Source: CAZUHB01 sp964620445 (lineage in GTDB: Bacteria > Planctomycetota > B15-G4 > CAYZWU01). Taken from it: a stretch of 64,000 bases of DNA. The translations under genes were made by a program, and so were the position numbers. Location: the NCBI GenBank assembly GCA_964620445.1, contig CAZUHB010000011.1, positions 1 through 64,000 on the forward strand, read 5' to 3'. Below are positions 25,804 through 34,528 of this stretch, one piece after another (the stretch's first letter is position 1; each line of letters opens with the position of its first letter). Below the pieces are notes generated by a model. That model did not search any database, was not told the DNA's origin, and saw only the letters and a program-made list of their open reading frames with translations.

Positions 25804-28005
25804 ATGGATCTTACCGCCGCAGTTATTGTTGGTCTGATCGCCTTATTGCTCGCCGGGTGCCAGATCGCGGCAGATCAACCTGCCGCACCGTCACCCGCGC
25901 CGCCGATGGCGCGCATAGTGCCCGAGAAACTGGTGAAGCACGGCCACGAGCGCATCGACGACTACTACTGGCTCAAGGAGAGGAACGATCCGGCGGTGAT
26001 CGCCTATCTCGAGGCGGAGAACGAATACACGCGCGCGGTCATGGCGCACACGAAGCCGCTCCGGAAGCGCCTCTTCGAGGAGATCAAGGGGCGGATCAAG
26101 CAGAACGACGCGTCCGTTCCATTCAAGAAGGGAGATTACTTCTACTACTCCCGCAAGGAAGAGGGGCGGGACTACGCGATCCATTGCCGCAAGAAGGGAT
26201 CGCTCGACGCGGCCGAGGAGATCATGCTCGATGCGAACGCGCTGGCCGAGGGGCACGACTATTTTTCCGTGAGGGGGCTTTCGCCGCGCGCTCTCGCCGT
26301 GAGCTCGAATCAGCAGATCCTTGCCTATGCCGTGGACACCGTGGGCCGCAGGATCTACACGATCCATTTCAAGAACCTCGCGACCGGCGAGATCGCGGCC
26401 GACAAGATCCAGGCGGTGACAGGCAACATGGCCTGGGCGAACGACAACGAGACCCTATTTTACGCCAGGCAGGATCCGACCACGCTCAGATCGTGCAAGA
26501 TCTTTTCCCACAAACTGGGCACCGATCCCGGAACGGACCGGCTCGTCTTCGAGGAGAAGGACGAGGAGTTCGCCGCGCGCGTCTTCAAGACGCGGTCGGG
26601 GCGGTTCTTGATGATCGCGTCGCGCCAGACGCTCAGCGCCGAGTATCGCTTTCTCGACGCGGGCGACCCGGATGGAGACTTCGAGGTCTTCCTCGCGCGG
26701 GAGAGAGAGCACGAGTACTCGATCGACCACTACGAGGACTCCTTCTACATCAGGACCAACTGGGAGGCGCAGAATTTCCGTCTCATGAAGACGCCCCTTG
26801 CGCGCGGGGGGAAGGAGAACTGGCGTGAGGTCGTACCCCATCGCGAGGAGGTTCTCCTCGGGAGATTCACGCTCTTCGAGGATCACCTCGTCCTCTCCGA
26901 GCGGAAGGAAGGTTTGAACCGCATTCGGGTCATCCCCTGGGCGGATCTGGTCGATACTGGTGTGGTCGAAGATGCCGACCGCAATGCGGTCGAAGATGCC
27001 GGCCATGTGATCGATTTTGGCGAGGCCCTGTACGCGGCCTACGTGTCCACCAATCCCGAGTTCGACACCCATGTTCTGCGTTACGTCTATTCCTCGCCGC
27101 GAACACCCCATTCCACGTTCGACTACGACATGGTCTCCAGGGCGAAGGTCCTGCTCAAGCAGGATGAGGTGCTGGGCGGTTTCGATGCCGAGGACTACGG
27201 CACCGAGCGGGTCCGCGTGGTCGCGCGCGACGGCGCGATCGTGCCGGTCTCCATCCTCTTTCCGAAGGGAATGAAACGGGACGGGAGCCATCCCCTCTAC
27301 CTCTACGGATACGGATCGTACGGCGCCAGCATGGACGCCTCTTTCGAATCATCGATGCTGAGCCTCGTGGACCGGGGTTTCGTCTACGCGATCGCCCACG
27401 TGCGCGGCGGGCAGGAGAAGGGGCGGCAGTGGTACGAGGACGGCAAGCTGTTGAAGAAGAAGAACACCTTCACCGACTTCGTCGACTGTGCCGAGTTTCT
27501 CGTGCGCGAGGGGTACACGAGCCGAGACAGGCTCTTCGCCAGCGGCGGGAGCGCGGGCGGCCTGCTCGTGGGAGCCGTGATCAACATGAGGCCCGATCTC
27601 TTCAAGGGTGTGGTGGCCGATGTCCCCTTCGTCGACGTGGTGACCACCATGCTCGACGAGACCATTCCGCTCACCACGAGCGAGTACGACGAGTGGGGGA
27701 ATCCCAACGAGAAGGTCTACTACGACTACATGCTCTCCTATTCGCCCTACGACAACGTGGCCGCGCAGGACTATCCTCATCTGCTCGTCACGGCGGGGCT
27801 CCACGACTCGCAGGTGCAATACTTCGAGCCGGCCAAGTGGGTGGCGCGGCTGCGGGCGCGGAGGACCGACGGGAACAGGCTTCTCCTCAAGACGAACATG
27901 GAAGCCGGTCACGGGGGCGCGTCGGGCCGCACGAGGCAGTACGAGGAGACCGCCTTCGCCTTCGGCTTCATTCTCGATTTGTTGAACGAACCTTCCGCGG
28001 AGTGA
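25804..28005 (+). CDS. ptrB: Oligopeptidase B-like S9A serine peptidase, lipoprotein form
   Basis: A 733-residue peptidase. It starts with a lipoprotein signal (AAVIVGLIALLLAGC), so it is exported and lipid-anchored, whereas classical oligopeptidase B is cytoplasmic. An N-terminal seven-bladed propeller region (YYWLKERNDPAVIAYLEAEN is the family start) caps an alpha/beta-hydrolase domain with GGSAGGLLVG (Ser about 582), AGLHDSQV (Asp about 668) and EAGHGG (His about 702). The family cleaves short peptides after Arg or Lys. ATG 25804 has GGAG 5 bases upstream. Located between the kinase-phospholyase gene (divergent) and an exported FG-GAP protein, it could work with the secreted C11 protease on peptides in the periplasm. 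Confidence 0.9.
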   Translation: MDLTAAVIVGLIALLLAGCQIAADQPAAPSPAPPMARIVPEKLVKHGHERIDDYYWLKERNDPAVIAYLEAENEYTRAVMAHTKPLRKRLFEEIKGRIKQNDASVPFKKGDYFYYSRKEEGRDYAIHCRKKGSLDAAEEIMLDANALAEGHDYFSVRGLSPRALAVSSNQQILAYAVDTVGRRIYTIHFKNLATGEIAADKIQAVTGNMAWANDNETLFYARQDPTTLRSCKIFSHKLGTDPGTDRLVFEEKDEEFAARVFKTRSGRFLMIASRQTLSAEYRFLDAGDPDGDFEVFLAREREHEYSIDHYEDSFYIRTNWEAQNFRLMKTPLARGGKENWREVVPHREEVLLGRFTLFEDHLVLSERKEGLNRIRVIPWADLVDTGVVEDADRNAVEDAGHVIDFGEALYAAYVSTNPEFDTHVLRYVYSSPRTPHSTFDYDMVSRAKVLLKQDEVLGGFDAEDYGTERVRVVARDGAIVPVSILFPKGMKRDGSHPLYLYGYGSYGASMDASFESSMLSLVDRGFVYAIAHVRGGQEKGRQWYEDGKLLKKKNTFTDFVDCAEFLVREGYTSRDRLFASGGSAGGLLVGAVINMRPDLFKGVVADVPFVDVVTTMLDETIPLTTSEYDEWGNPNEKVYYDYMLSYSPYDNVAAQDYPHLLVTAGLHDSQVQYFEPAKWVARLRARRTDGNRLLLKTNMEAGHGGASGRTRQYEETAFAFGFILDLLNEPSAE

Positions 28006-28114
28006 CGTGGTTTCATACCAGCTTGAAGCGATCCGCGCCAGGTTCGAAGCCGTCAACCTAGCCCGCTCGCCATCACGGACAGTTTGCAGACGAGTCGCTC
28101 GGTTCTCGAGGAAA

Positions 28115-28140
28115 GGGCGAATTCGAGCCCACATTTTTTT
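28115..28140 (+). terminator. Terminator candidate after the oligopeptidase gene
   Basis: GGGC (28115-28118) pairs with GCCC (28127-28130) around a GAATTC-containing loop, and seven T residues follow at 28134-28140. An overlapping CTCGA/TCGAG pairing (28105-28127) offers an alternative stem. The stem is short, so confidence is limited. Confidence 0.4.
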
Positions 28141-28153
28141 CCAATTTTACACG

Positions 28154-28162
28154 TGCTATAAA
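28154..28162 (+). promoter_or_regulatory. Extended -10 promoter candidate for the FG-GAP gene
   Basis: TGC-TATAAA is an extended -10 element in an AT-rich island. There is no convincing -35 box, only a T-run at 28134-28140. Confidence 0.3.
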
Positions 28163-28320
28163 TTTGTTTGGAAAATGTTGATATTATGGATCCAAGATTC
28201 GAGGGAACGATTCGGATTCCAAAGTGATCACAAAAGTCTGGCCGCAATGTCCTGTTGATCACCCCGGTAAAGGTATATGAGTCCACCTGATTTTTGGACT
28301 TGGTCGGAAAGGATGTACGA

Positions 28321-29820
28321 TTGAATAAACTTGGTGAATTCTCCGCCGTTGGACGATGTGACCGGCCGTTCAGGGCGAGAGCCTTGATCGTGGTGATTTT
28401 ATCTGTGCTGTGCTCCACGTCGGTATGGGGGCAGCAGAATGAGGATCATAAGCTGTCACCATCGGACGGCACCTTTTGTGATTATTTCGGTCGTTCCGTC
28501 TCCCTCGACCGTGATGTCGCCCTGATCGGGGCTTTTCAAGACGACGACAATGGCAGCGATTCCGGCTCGGCTTACGTGTTCCGCTTTGATCCTGGCAGCG
28601 GGAAGTGGATCGAAGAGGCCAAGTTGCTCGCCTCGGATGGCGCCGAGAACGACGAGTTCGGTCTTTCCCTTTCCCTCTCCGGAGATGTCGCCTTGATCGG
28701 GGCTCATAAAGACGACGACAATGGCAGCAATTCCGGCTCGGCCTACGTGTTCCGCTTTGACGCGGGGAGCGGAACATGGAATGAGGAGGCCAAGCTGACC
28801 GCTTCTGATGGTTCGGGAGGCGATGATTTCGGTGGTAACCTCTCCCTCTCCGATGATTTCGCCCTGATCGGGGCTGATGAAGTTAACGCCAACGGCAGCA
28901 ATTCCGGCGCGGCCTACGTGTTTCGTTTTGACGCTGGGAGTGGGACATGGATCGAGGATGCCAAACTGCTCGCTTCGGACGGCGCAGCTCACGACCTCTT
29001 CGGGTATTCCGTCTCCACCTTCGGTGATGTCGCCCTGATCGGAGCGTTGCAGGACGACGACAATGGCAGCTCTTCCGGCTCGGCCTACGTGTTCCGCTTT
29101 GACGTTGGGAGCGGGACATGGATCGAAGAAGCCAAGCTGCTCGCTTCGGATGGTGGGGATTGGAGTGGCATGGGCTCCTCCGTTTCCACTTCCGGTGAGG
29201 TTGCTTTGATCGGAGCGTATGGCAATCCTGACGGAACCTACTTTGGATCGGCCTACGTTTTCCGTTTTGACGCCGGGAGCGGGACATGGATCGAAGAGGC
29301 CAAGCTGCTCGCCTCGGATGGCGCGGATCATGACCTGTTCGGTTACTCCGTCTCTATCTCCGGTGATGGCATCCTGATCGGGGCTCATCGTGACGACGAC
29401 AATGGCCTCGATTCCGGCTCAGCGTACGTGTTTGCTACCCCTGCCACGGTCGACATCAAGATAAACGGCCAGGACGACAACATTCTCGTGACCTCCACCG
29501 AAACGGTCAAATGCACGATCGACATCGTGGACAACGGTCAAGCCGGCGATTTGGTGGACATCTGGATTCTGGCCGTATTAAAAAATGTGACAGGTTTTTC
29601 CTTTGGATACTACGGCTCGGCAGCGTGGATATCAGGCTGGAACACTGTCTATTTCACCGGCGGACTCTTTGATCACTCCGCCACGGTCCACGACGCGCCC
29701 TTGCCGAACGGAATAGGGCTCTGGGCGGTCTACCTGGTGGTTGACGGCGACTCGAACGGATTGCTCGACTTTTCAGAAATCCTGAATTACGACTCCGTGT
29801 CTTTTCGCGTCGTTCCCTAA
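28321..29820 (+). CDS. Exported FG-GAP (integrin-like beta-propeller) repeat protein
   Basis: A 499-residue protein. After an N-terminal signal (ALIVVILSVLCSTSVWG) come six nearly identical 57-residue repeats with the core VALIGAxxDDDNGSxSGSAYVFRFD and FGYSVS, i.e. FG-GAP blades with DxDxDG-like calcium loops. A C-terminal beta domain follows at about 380-499 (VDIKINGQDDNILV, then DGDSNGLLDFSEILNYDS with another calcium-like loop). The start is TTG 28321, supported by AAAGGA 7 bases upstream; an in-frame TTG at 28294 would be 27 bases earlier. Such propellers bind ligands at the cell surface. Base composition is lower in GC than adjacent genes. Confidence 0.75.
   Translation: MNKLGEFSAVGRCDRPFRARALIVVILSVLCSTSVWGQQNEDHKLSPSDGTFCDYFGRSVSLDRDVALIGAFQDDDNGSDSGSAYVFRFDPGSGKWIEEAKLLASDGAENDEFGLSLSLSGDVALIGAHKDDDNGSNSGSAYVFRFDAGSGTWNEEAKLTASDGSGGDDFGGNLSLSDDFALIGADEVNANGSNSGAAYVFRFDAGSGTWIEDAKLLASDGAAHDLFGYSVSTFGDVALIGALQDDDNGSSSGSAYVFRFDVGSGTWIEEAKLLASDGGDWSGMGSSVSTSGEVALIGAYGNPDGTYFGSAYVFRFDAGSGTWIEEAKLLASDGADHDLFGYSVSISGDGILIGAHRDDDNGLDSGSAYVFATPATVDIKINGQDDNILVTSTETVKCTIDIVDNGQAGDLVDIWILAVLKNVTGFSFGYYGSAAWISGWNTVYFTGGLFDHSATVHDAPLPNGIGLWAVYLVVDGDSNGLLDFSEILNYDSVSFRVVP
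28450..29435 (+). repeat. Six DNA-level tandem repeats of about 171 bp inside the FG-GAP gene
   Basis: The landmark GCNTACGTGTTCCGCTTTGA-like sequence recurs at 28570, 28741, 28912, 29083, 29251 and 29422. Spacings are 171, 171, 171, 168 and 171 bases. Long stretches are identical between copies, for example GGGACATGGATCGA. Recent internal duplication is likely, and the copy number could change by recombination. Confidence 0.85.
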
Positions 29821-29850
29821 GAGACAGTTGATAAAGTCACAAGTTCGCGA

Positions 29851-31194
29851 TCAGATTCTCCACGGCGCGCGCATCGGCCTCGAGAGCAACTTGTTCGCCG
29901 CGTCGTCATCGACGAAGCGCTCCTTGTCGGGATCCCACTTCAGCTTGCGGTCCGCCTTCATGGCGATCTGGCCGAGGAGGCAGACCGTGCACGAGCGGTG
30001 GCCGACCTCGACGGGCGCCACCGGGTCTTTTCGCGACTTGACGCAGTCGATGAAGTCCTGCTTGTGATTTTCCGACTTGTAGAGGTGGATCTCGTCGTCG
30101 CCGATTTTCGAAGTGAGGATCGATTTCGGTCCGGCGTCGATCGACCAGCGCTTCACGTGGATCCAGCCCTCCGATCCCTCGAACCGGACGCCCTGGGCGT
30201 TCCGCTTGTTGTCCGCCGCGATCAACTTGACGCCACTCTTGTAGGTGTACTCGAGCCGGAAATCGCCGTGCACGTTCCAGAGCCCGCTTTCGGGGAACTC
30301 CGCTTCCCCCTCGACCGAGATCGGGCCGGTGAGCTCCGTGCCCATGCCCCACTGGGCCGTGTCGAGGTGGTGGGATCCCCAGCCGGTGATCATTCCGGCG
30401 CCGTAGGTCTCGATGCGCAGCCACCCGGGACGGCTGTAGTCCTTCTGGGGGTGGACACCCTTTTCGGTGTAGGGCACCACCGGCGTGCAGCCGAGCCACA
30501 TGTCGAAGTCGAGGTTCGGCGGCACGGGCATCTCAGGCTCGTCCTTGCCTCCCGGATCGCCGGGCAGGCCGACCTTCACCGTGTGGAGCTTGCCGATCCG
30601 GCCGTTGCGCACGAGCTCGCAGGCCTGGTGGAATTTCGGGTGCGACCTCTGCTGGCTGCCGATCTGCAGCACCCGGCCCGCCTTGCGGACCGCGTCGCTC
30701 ACGGCGCGCCCGTCGCTGATCGTGAGAGAGAGCGGTTTCTGGATGAAGATATCCTTGCCCGCCCTGGCCGCGGCGATCGCCGGGATGGAGTGCCAGTGGT
30801 CGGGCGTGCAGATCATGACCGCGTCGATGTCGTCGCGCGCGAGCAGCTCGCGGAAATCGCCGTGCGTGACGCAACCCCTGGCGTCGGCCGTGCCGTACTT
30901 CTTGGAGTAGTACTGATCGACTTGCAGCTTTGCGTCCTTCGCCCGTTTCGAGTCGACGTCGCAGACCGCCACGATCTGGGTTCCGTCGAGCTTGAGCATC
31001 TCGGGAATGTCCATTGTGCGCGCGATGCGGCCCGTGCCGATCACGCCGACGGTGATCCTGTTCGAGGGAGCATTCGCACCGAAAACGGTGGCCGGCACGA
31101 TCGTAGGTACGAGGAACGCGCCCGCCGTGGCGAACGTCGATCCCTTCAGAAAGTCTCGCCTCGACAGACCGGGATGCTTCTTTTTCTTCTTCAC
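29851..31194 (-). CDS. Tat-exported Gfo/Idh/MocA-family oxidoreductase
   Basis: A 447-residue protein with a twin-arginine signal (SRRDFLKGSTFATAGAFLV) after a lysine-rich start. A Rossmann domain (VGVIGTGRIART), the second-strand loop VAVCDVDSKRA, the substrate motif FIQKPLSLT (the EKP-equivalent lysine) and GSHHLDTAQWGMG follow the family pattern. Tat export means it folds with its cofactor inside the cell and works in the periplasm, as seen in many Planctomycetota and related phyla. The start is GTG with AGGAAAAGA upstream. It is the second gene after the DUF6807 protein, 15 bases away, so the two probably act on the same sugar or glycoside. Confidence 0.9.
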   Translation of the reverse strand: MKKKKKHPGLSRRDFLKGSTFATAGAFLVPTIVPATVFGANAPSNRITVGVIGTGRIARTMDIPEMLKLDGTQIVAVCDVDSKRAKDAKLQVDQYYSKKYGTADARGCVTHGDFRELLARDDIDAVMICTPDHWHSIPAIAAARAGKDIFIQKPLSLTISDGRAVSDAVRKAGRVLQIGSQQRSHPKFHQACELVRNGRIGKLHTVKVGLPGDPGGKDEPEMPVPPNLDFDMWLGCTPVVPYTEKGVHPQKDYSRPGWLRIETYGAGMITGWGSHHLDTAQWGMGTELTGPISVEGEAEFPESGLWNVHGDFRLEYTYKSGVKLIAADNKRNAQGVRFEGSEGWIHVKRWSIDAGPKSILTSKIGDDEIHLYKSENHKQDFIDCVKSRKDPVAPVEVGHRSCTVCLLGQIAMKADRKLKWDPDKERFVDDDAANKLLSRPMRAPWRI

Positions 31195-31209
31195 TCTTTT
31201 CCTGCCTTT

Positions 31210-32478
31210 CTACTTTTTGCCTGGCACCAATGATTCGACCCTGGCCACGGGCGGCTCTCCGAAATCGCGCTGGAGGCGATCGGCCTCCGCGGCAGTGATC
31301 GTGCCATCGTAAACGAACAGACGGTATCTCAAAACATACACCTCGCCCCCCTCGAGTGTCCACTCCGATGCCTGAACGGGGCAGAAGTTGAAAAAAATCT
31401 CGGGCCGGTTGTTCCAGATGCGCATCGGCTCCGGATAGTCGCGGTTTTGCGGATGGCCCATGAACACGATGCCGGCCGGTCCCTTGTCGGTGGGGCCGTG
31501 AACGATGCACCAGCGGGCGCGCGTGGCGTGGCCGTCCTTGCGCGTCTTTCCCTCCGAGGTCAGGTAGTCGCCCTTGTCGAAGCTCGCCGCAGCCCTGAAC
31601 CCGAATCCGCCGTAGCGGTACTTTTCGAGCACGAGCGGGCTCTTCGTGGCGCAGCGCAGGTCGGAGGTGAAATCGATGAGCCATCCTTTCTTTTCGGCCT
31701 TGCCCAGGTTCCAGACGCGCACGTCCCAGTCCTCGTAGAGGGCGACCTTTTCGCCCTCGGGAGCCTTCAGGTCGACGTGCTCGTGGAGCGCCCTGAATCC
31801 CCCGATCACGGCGCCGCTCTTCACCGACGAGAAGCGCCGGAAACGCACCGTGCCCGTGCCGGCGCCCAGGTTCCAGAAGTCGATATGGCGGCCCTCGAAA
31901 CGCGCCTTGGTCCAGGGATTCCACAGCCCCATGTGGTGAACGTGATCGGGCGGGTGGATGCGGGTCAACGCCGCGCCCGACGGGGATTGGAGGGGATGGA
32001 TGAATCCGCTCCGCGTGTAGAGCGCGCTCACGCCCTCGGGCGGCCGAAAGGGGGCGTGGTTGTAGGTGAGGACCTCATTGTCGCCGCAGGAGATCTTCAG
32101 GACGCGCGCGTCGCGCACGGCGCCGATGCGCGCGTCAACCTCCTGTTGGCCCGTCTCGAGCTCGAAGATGCGGTGCGCGCCCGGTTCCGTCCTGCCGGGC
32201 AGGACGAAGTGGACCGCAAGACGGCAACCGGTCTCGATCTGGCTCGGAACCGGTACGCGGCCCTCGGGCGTGATTTCAACCAGCACGAGCGGTTCTTCGG
32301 CGAGGTCGGCCACGCTATCGAGCGGAACCGAGAGTGGGGTGTCGATCCTGGTGTGGTCGCCCGCGTCCACGGTGATGCGTATCACACCCTCCTCTGCGGC
32401 CGGGTCGCCCGTGGCGTCAGTCGCGATGAACAGGACGATCAGGATCGACATCCAAGTGTGCAAGCCGAGTCTCTTCAC
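31210..32478 (-). CDS. Exported DUF6807 (PmoA-like) protein
   Basis: A 422-residue protein with an N-terminal signal (MSILIVLFIATDATG after a short basic leader). Family landmarks are TRSGFIHPLQSPSGAALTR, PPDHVHHMGLWNPWTKARFE and GHPQNRDYPEPMRIW. DUF6807 proteins are called PmoA-family in databases but have no shown methane chemistry; they are usually found beside Gfo/Idh/MocA oxidoreductases, as here, and are thought to act in carbohydrate degradation. The annotated start is GTG 32478 with a weak ribosome-binding site; ATG at residue 10 is a real alternative. It is divergent from the NagB-like gene. Confidence 0.8.
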   Translation of the reverse strand: MKRLGLHTWMSILIVLFIATDATGDPAAEEGVIRITVDAGDHTRIDTPLSVPLDSVADLAEEPLVLVEITPEGRVPVPSQIETGCRLAVHFVLPGRTEPGAHRIFELETGQQEVDARIGAVRDARVLKISCGDNEVLTYNHAPFRPPEGVSALYTRSGFIHPLQSPSGAALTRIHPPDHVHHMGLWNPWTKARFEGRHIDFWNLGAGTGTVRFRRFSSVKSGAVIGGFRALHEHVDLKAPEGEKVALYEDWDVRVWNLGKAEKKGWLIDFTSDLRCATKSPLVLEKYRYGGFGFRAAASFDKGDYLTSEGKTRKDGHATRARWCIVHGPTDKGPAGIVFMGHPQNRDYPEPMRIWNNRPEIFFNFCPVQASEWTLEGGEVYVLRYRLFVYDGTITAAEADRLQRDFGEPPVARVESLVPGKK

Positions 32479-32574
32479 CTTCGTACCCCATGTGGTTCTG
32501 GTTCATTCCGTGCGGTGGCTGTCGCGCTTTGGGCAGCCGCGCACCGATCCGGTTCTGTTTTATTGTCTTTCATT

Positions 32575-32583
32575 TGCTATAAA
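32575..32583 (+). promoter_or_regulatory. Extended -10 promoter candidate upstream of the NagB-like gene
   Basis: TGC-TATAAA lies in an AT-rich stretch about 90 bases before the NagB-like start. The same extended -10 sequence occurs upstream of the FG-GAP gene. No clear -35 box is present. Confidence 0.35.
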
Positions 32584-32674
32584 CGGTCAAGATCCAGAGA
32601 AGCGGAAGGCGATCGGCCCGACAGGCGGTGCCGGCCGATCGATGCGCGAGGGACGGGATCGGGAGAGAGCATCG

Positions 32675-33421
32675 ATGAAGGTGACCATTCATCAAACGAA
32701 GGACGCCATGGGCGGCCGCGCCGCGGCCGAGGGGGCGGAGAAGATTCGGGCGGCGCTCGCCGACCGGGGGGAGGCGGCGATCGTGCTCGCCACGGGGACT
32801 TCCCAGTTCGAGATGCTCCATTGCCTGGCGCGCGAGGAGCGGATCGACTGGGAAAAGGTCGACATATTTCATCTCGACGAGTACATCGGCCTCGGCGAAG
32901 ATCACCCGGCGTCGTTCCGGCGTTTTCTGAGAGAGAGATTCATCGAGCGGATATCGTCCGCGCCGGCGCACTTTCATTCGATCGACGGGAGAGCCGAACC
33001 GGAGGCGGAGTGCCGGAGACTGGGGCGGTTGATCGGCTCCCGCACGGTGGACGCCGCCTTCGTGGGGATCGGCGAGAACGGCCACCTCGCCTTCAACGAC
33101 CCGCCGGCCGACTTCGACACGACCCGGCCGTTCATCGTGGTCGGCCTCGACGAGACCTGCCGCAAGCAGCAGCTCGGCGAGGGGTGGTTCGCGTCGCTCG
33201 AGGAGGTGCCGCTCAGTGCGATCTCCATGTCGATCCGGGCGATCATGGAATCGGAACGGATCATCTGCACCGTTTCCGACAGCCGCAAGGCGACGGTCAC
33301 CGCAATGGCTCTCGAGGGGCCGATCACCCCAGATCTGCCCGCGTCGATCCTGCAGATGCATTCCGATTGCCGGGTCCATCTCGACGTCGATGCGGCGGCG
33401 GAATTGGAGGGGCGGTACTGA
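32675..33421 (+). CDS. Glucosamine-6-phosphate deaminase-like protein (divergent NagB)
   Basis: A 248-residue NagB/6-phosphogluconolactonase-fold protein: VLATGTSQFEM phosphate loop, IFHLDEYIGLGEDHPASF with the proton-transfer Asp, and FVGIGENGHLAFNDPP. Compared with E. coli NagB, His143 is kept (H137), Asp141 is Asn (N135, as in some other NagB proteins) and Glu148 is Asp (D142). It also lacks the C-terminal lid features of allosteric NagB. It therefore belongs to a divergent subgroup, and the substrate may be another aldose-6-phosphate amine. ATG 32675 has GGGAGAG upstream. It is followed by the glucuronokinase gene and probably begins that cluster. Confidence 0.75.
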   Translation: MKVTIHQTKDAMGGRAAAEGAEKIRAALADRGEAAIVLATGTSQFEMLHCLAREERIDWEKVDIFHLDEYIGLGEDHPASFRRFLRERFIERISSAPAHFHSIDGRAEPEAECRRLGRLIGSRTVDAAFVGIGENGHLAFNDPPADFDTTRPFIVVGLDETCRKQQLGEGWFASLEEVPLSAISMSIRAIMESERIICTVSDSRKATVTAMALEGPITPDLPASILQMHSDCRVHLDVDAAAELEGRY

Positions 33422-33431
33422 GCACACCGTC

Positions 33432-33460
33432 TTGACGCTCCCGGCGAACAGGAGTAGAGT
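33432..33460 (+). promoter_or_regulatory. Internal promoter candidate for the glucuronokinase-galU-uxaC cluster
   Basis: TTGACG at 33432-33437 and TAGAGT at 33455-33460 are separated by exactly 17 bases, in the gap between the NagB-like gene and the glucuronokinase gene. Confidence 0.45.
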
Positions 33461-33518
33461 CTCGGGGTACGCCAGATTCGCGACGCTGCAGAAAACCTTG
33501 GAGGAGCAGATCCCAGCG

Positions 33519-34514
33519 ATGACCATCGAAACCCACGCATACGGCCGGGCCGGGCTCCTGGGAAATCCGTCGGACGGATACAACGGCAAGACGCTGTCGA
33601 TCATCGTGAAGAACTTCGGCGCCACGGCGAGGATCGACGAGGCGCCGCGCCTGTCGATCGTCCCGGGCGAGCAGGACCGCAACGAATTCGACAGCATCGA
33701 CGATCTCGCCGAACGGATCGATCTGCACGGCTACTACGGCGGCGACCGGCTCGTCAAGGCGGCGATCAAGCGCTTTCACGCCCACTGCGCGGCGGCCGGC
33801 GTGCGGCTCCGGACCGAGAACTTCGCCATCAGCTACGCGACCACCATCCCGCGTCAGGTCGGCCTCGCCGGATCGAGCGCCATCATCACCGCCGTCTTTC
33901 GCGCGCTGATGCGGTTCTACGGAGTGGACATTCAGCGCCACGTCCTGCCCAACCTCGTGCTCGAGGCGGAGCGGGACGAACTCGGCATCAACGCGGGCCT
34001 GCAGGACCGCGTGGTCCAGGCCTACGAGGGATGCGTGTACATGGACTTCGACGCGGCCCTTCTCGAAAAGGACGGCCACGGCCTGTACGAACCGATCGAT
34101 CCCGCCTGCCTTCCCGAGCTGTACATCGCATTCAAACCGGAGCTGGGCAAGGTTTCGGGCAAGGTACTGGATGTTATCCGCCGGCGCCACGAGGCGCGCG
34201 ACGCCAATGTCGTCGAAACCCTCGAGGCGATCGCCCGCCTGGCCGATGCGGGGAAGAAGGCCCTCGCCGCCGGCGACAGCGCCACCCTGTCCGACCTGAT
34301 CAACGAAAATTTCGACCTGCGCTGCAGGATCATGACGATCAGCGATTCCAACCGCGAACTGGTGCGCACGGCGCGCGCCTGCGGCGCATCGGCCAAGTTC
34401 GCCGGATCGGGCGGTTCGATCATCGGCGTCTGTCCCGACGACACGACCTTCGGCCATCTCGAGACCGCGCTCGGAAAGCTCGGTGCGCGGGTCTTCAGGC
34501 CGATTGTTTCTTGA
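33519..34514 (+). CDS. Glucuronokinase-like GHMP kinase
   Basis: A 331-residue GHMP kinase that resembles plant glucuronokinase throughout: GRAGLLGNPSDGYNGKTLSI at the N terminus, HGYYGGDRLVKAAIKRF, the ATP loop IPRQVGLAGSSAIITA at about 109-124, VLEAERDELGINAGLQDRVV, and FAGSGGSIIGVCPDD near the end. The plant enzyme makes glucuronate 1-phosphate from glucuronate and ATP in the myo-inositol/UDP-glucuronate salvage pathway. The next genes are a UDP-sugar pyrophosphorylase (14 bases downstream) and glucuronate isomerase, which supports a uronate substrate. Such genes in bacteria are often misnamed mevalonate or galactokinase-like. GAGGAG lies 12 bases before the ATG, a rather long spacing. Confidence 0.85.
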   Translation: MTIETHAYGRAGLLGNPSDGYNGKTLSIIVKNFGATARIDEAPRLSIVPGEQDRNEFDSIDDLAERIDLHGYYGGDRLVKAAIKRFHAHCAAAGVRLRTENFAISYATTIPRQVGLAGSSAIITAVFRALMRFYGVDIQRHVLPNLVLEAERDELGINAGLQDRVVQAYEGCVYMDFDAALLEKDGHGLYEPIDPACLPELYIAFKPELGKVSGKVLDVIRRRHEARDANVVETLEAIARLADAGKKALAAGDSATLSDLINENFDLRCRIMTISDSNRELVRTARACGASAKFAGSGGSIIGVCPDDTTFGHLETALGKLGARVFRPIVS

Positions 34515-34528
34515 AGGAGAAAGCCTTG

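Larger units (their letters stand above)
28006..28320. other. 315-base intergenic region
   Basis: It contains a terminator candidate for the peptidase gene (28115-28140), an AT-rich segment (28131-28190) with an extended -10 match, a 6-bp inverted repeat AGTCCA/TGGACT (28280-28300), and AAAGGA at 28308-28313 that serves the following TTG start. No coding frame or RNA gene is recognisable. Confidence 0.5.

Noticed and set aside
31210..32478. Methane monooxygenase subunit A, as the PmoA-family name might suggest
   Set aside because: The name is historical for DUF6807. The protein is a soluble exported protein without the membrane helices of particulate methane monooxygenase.
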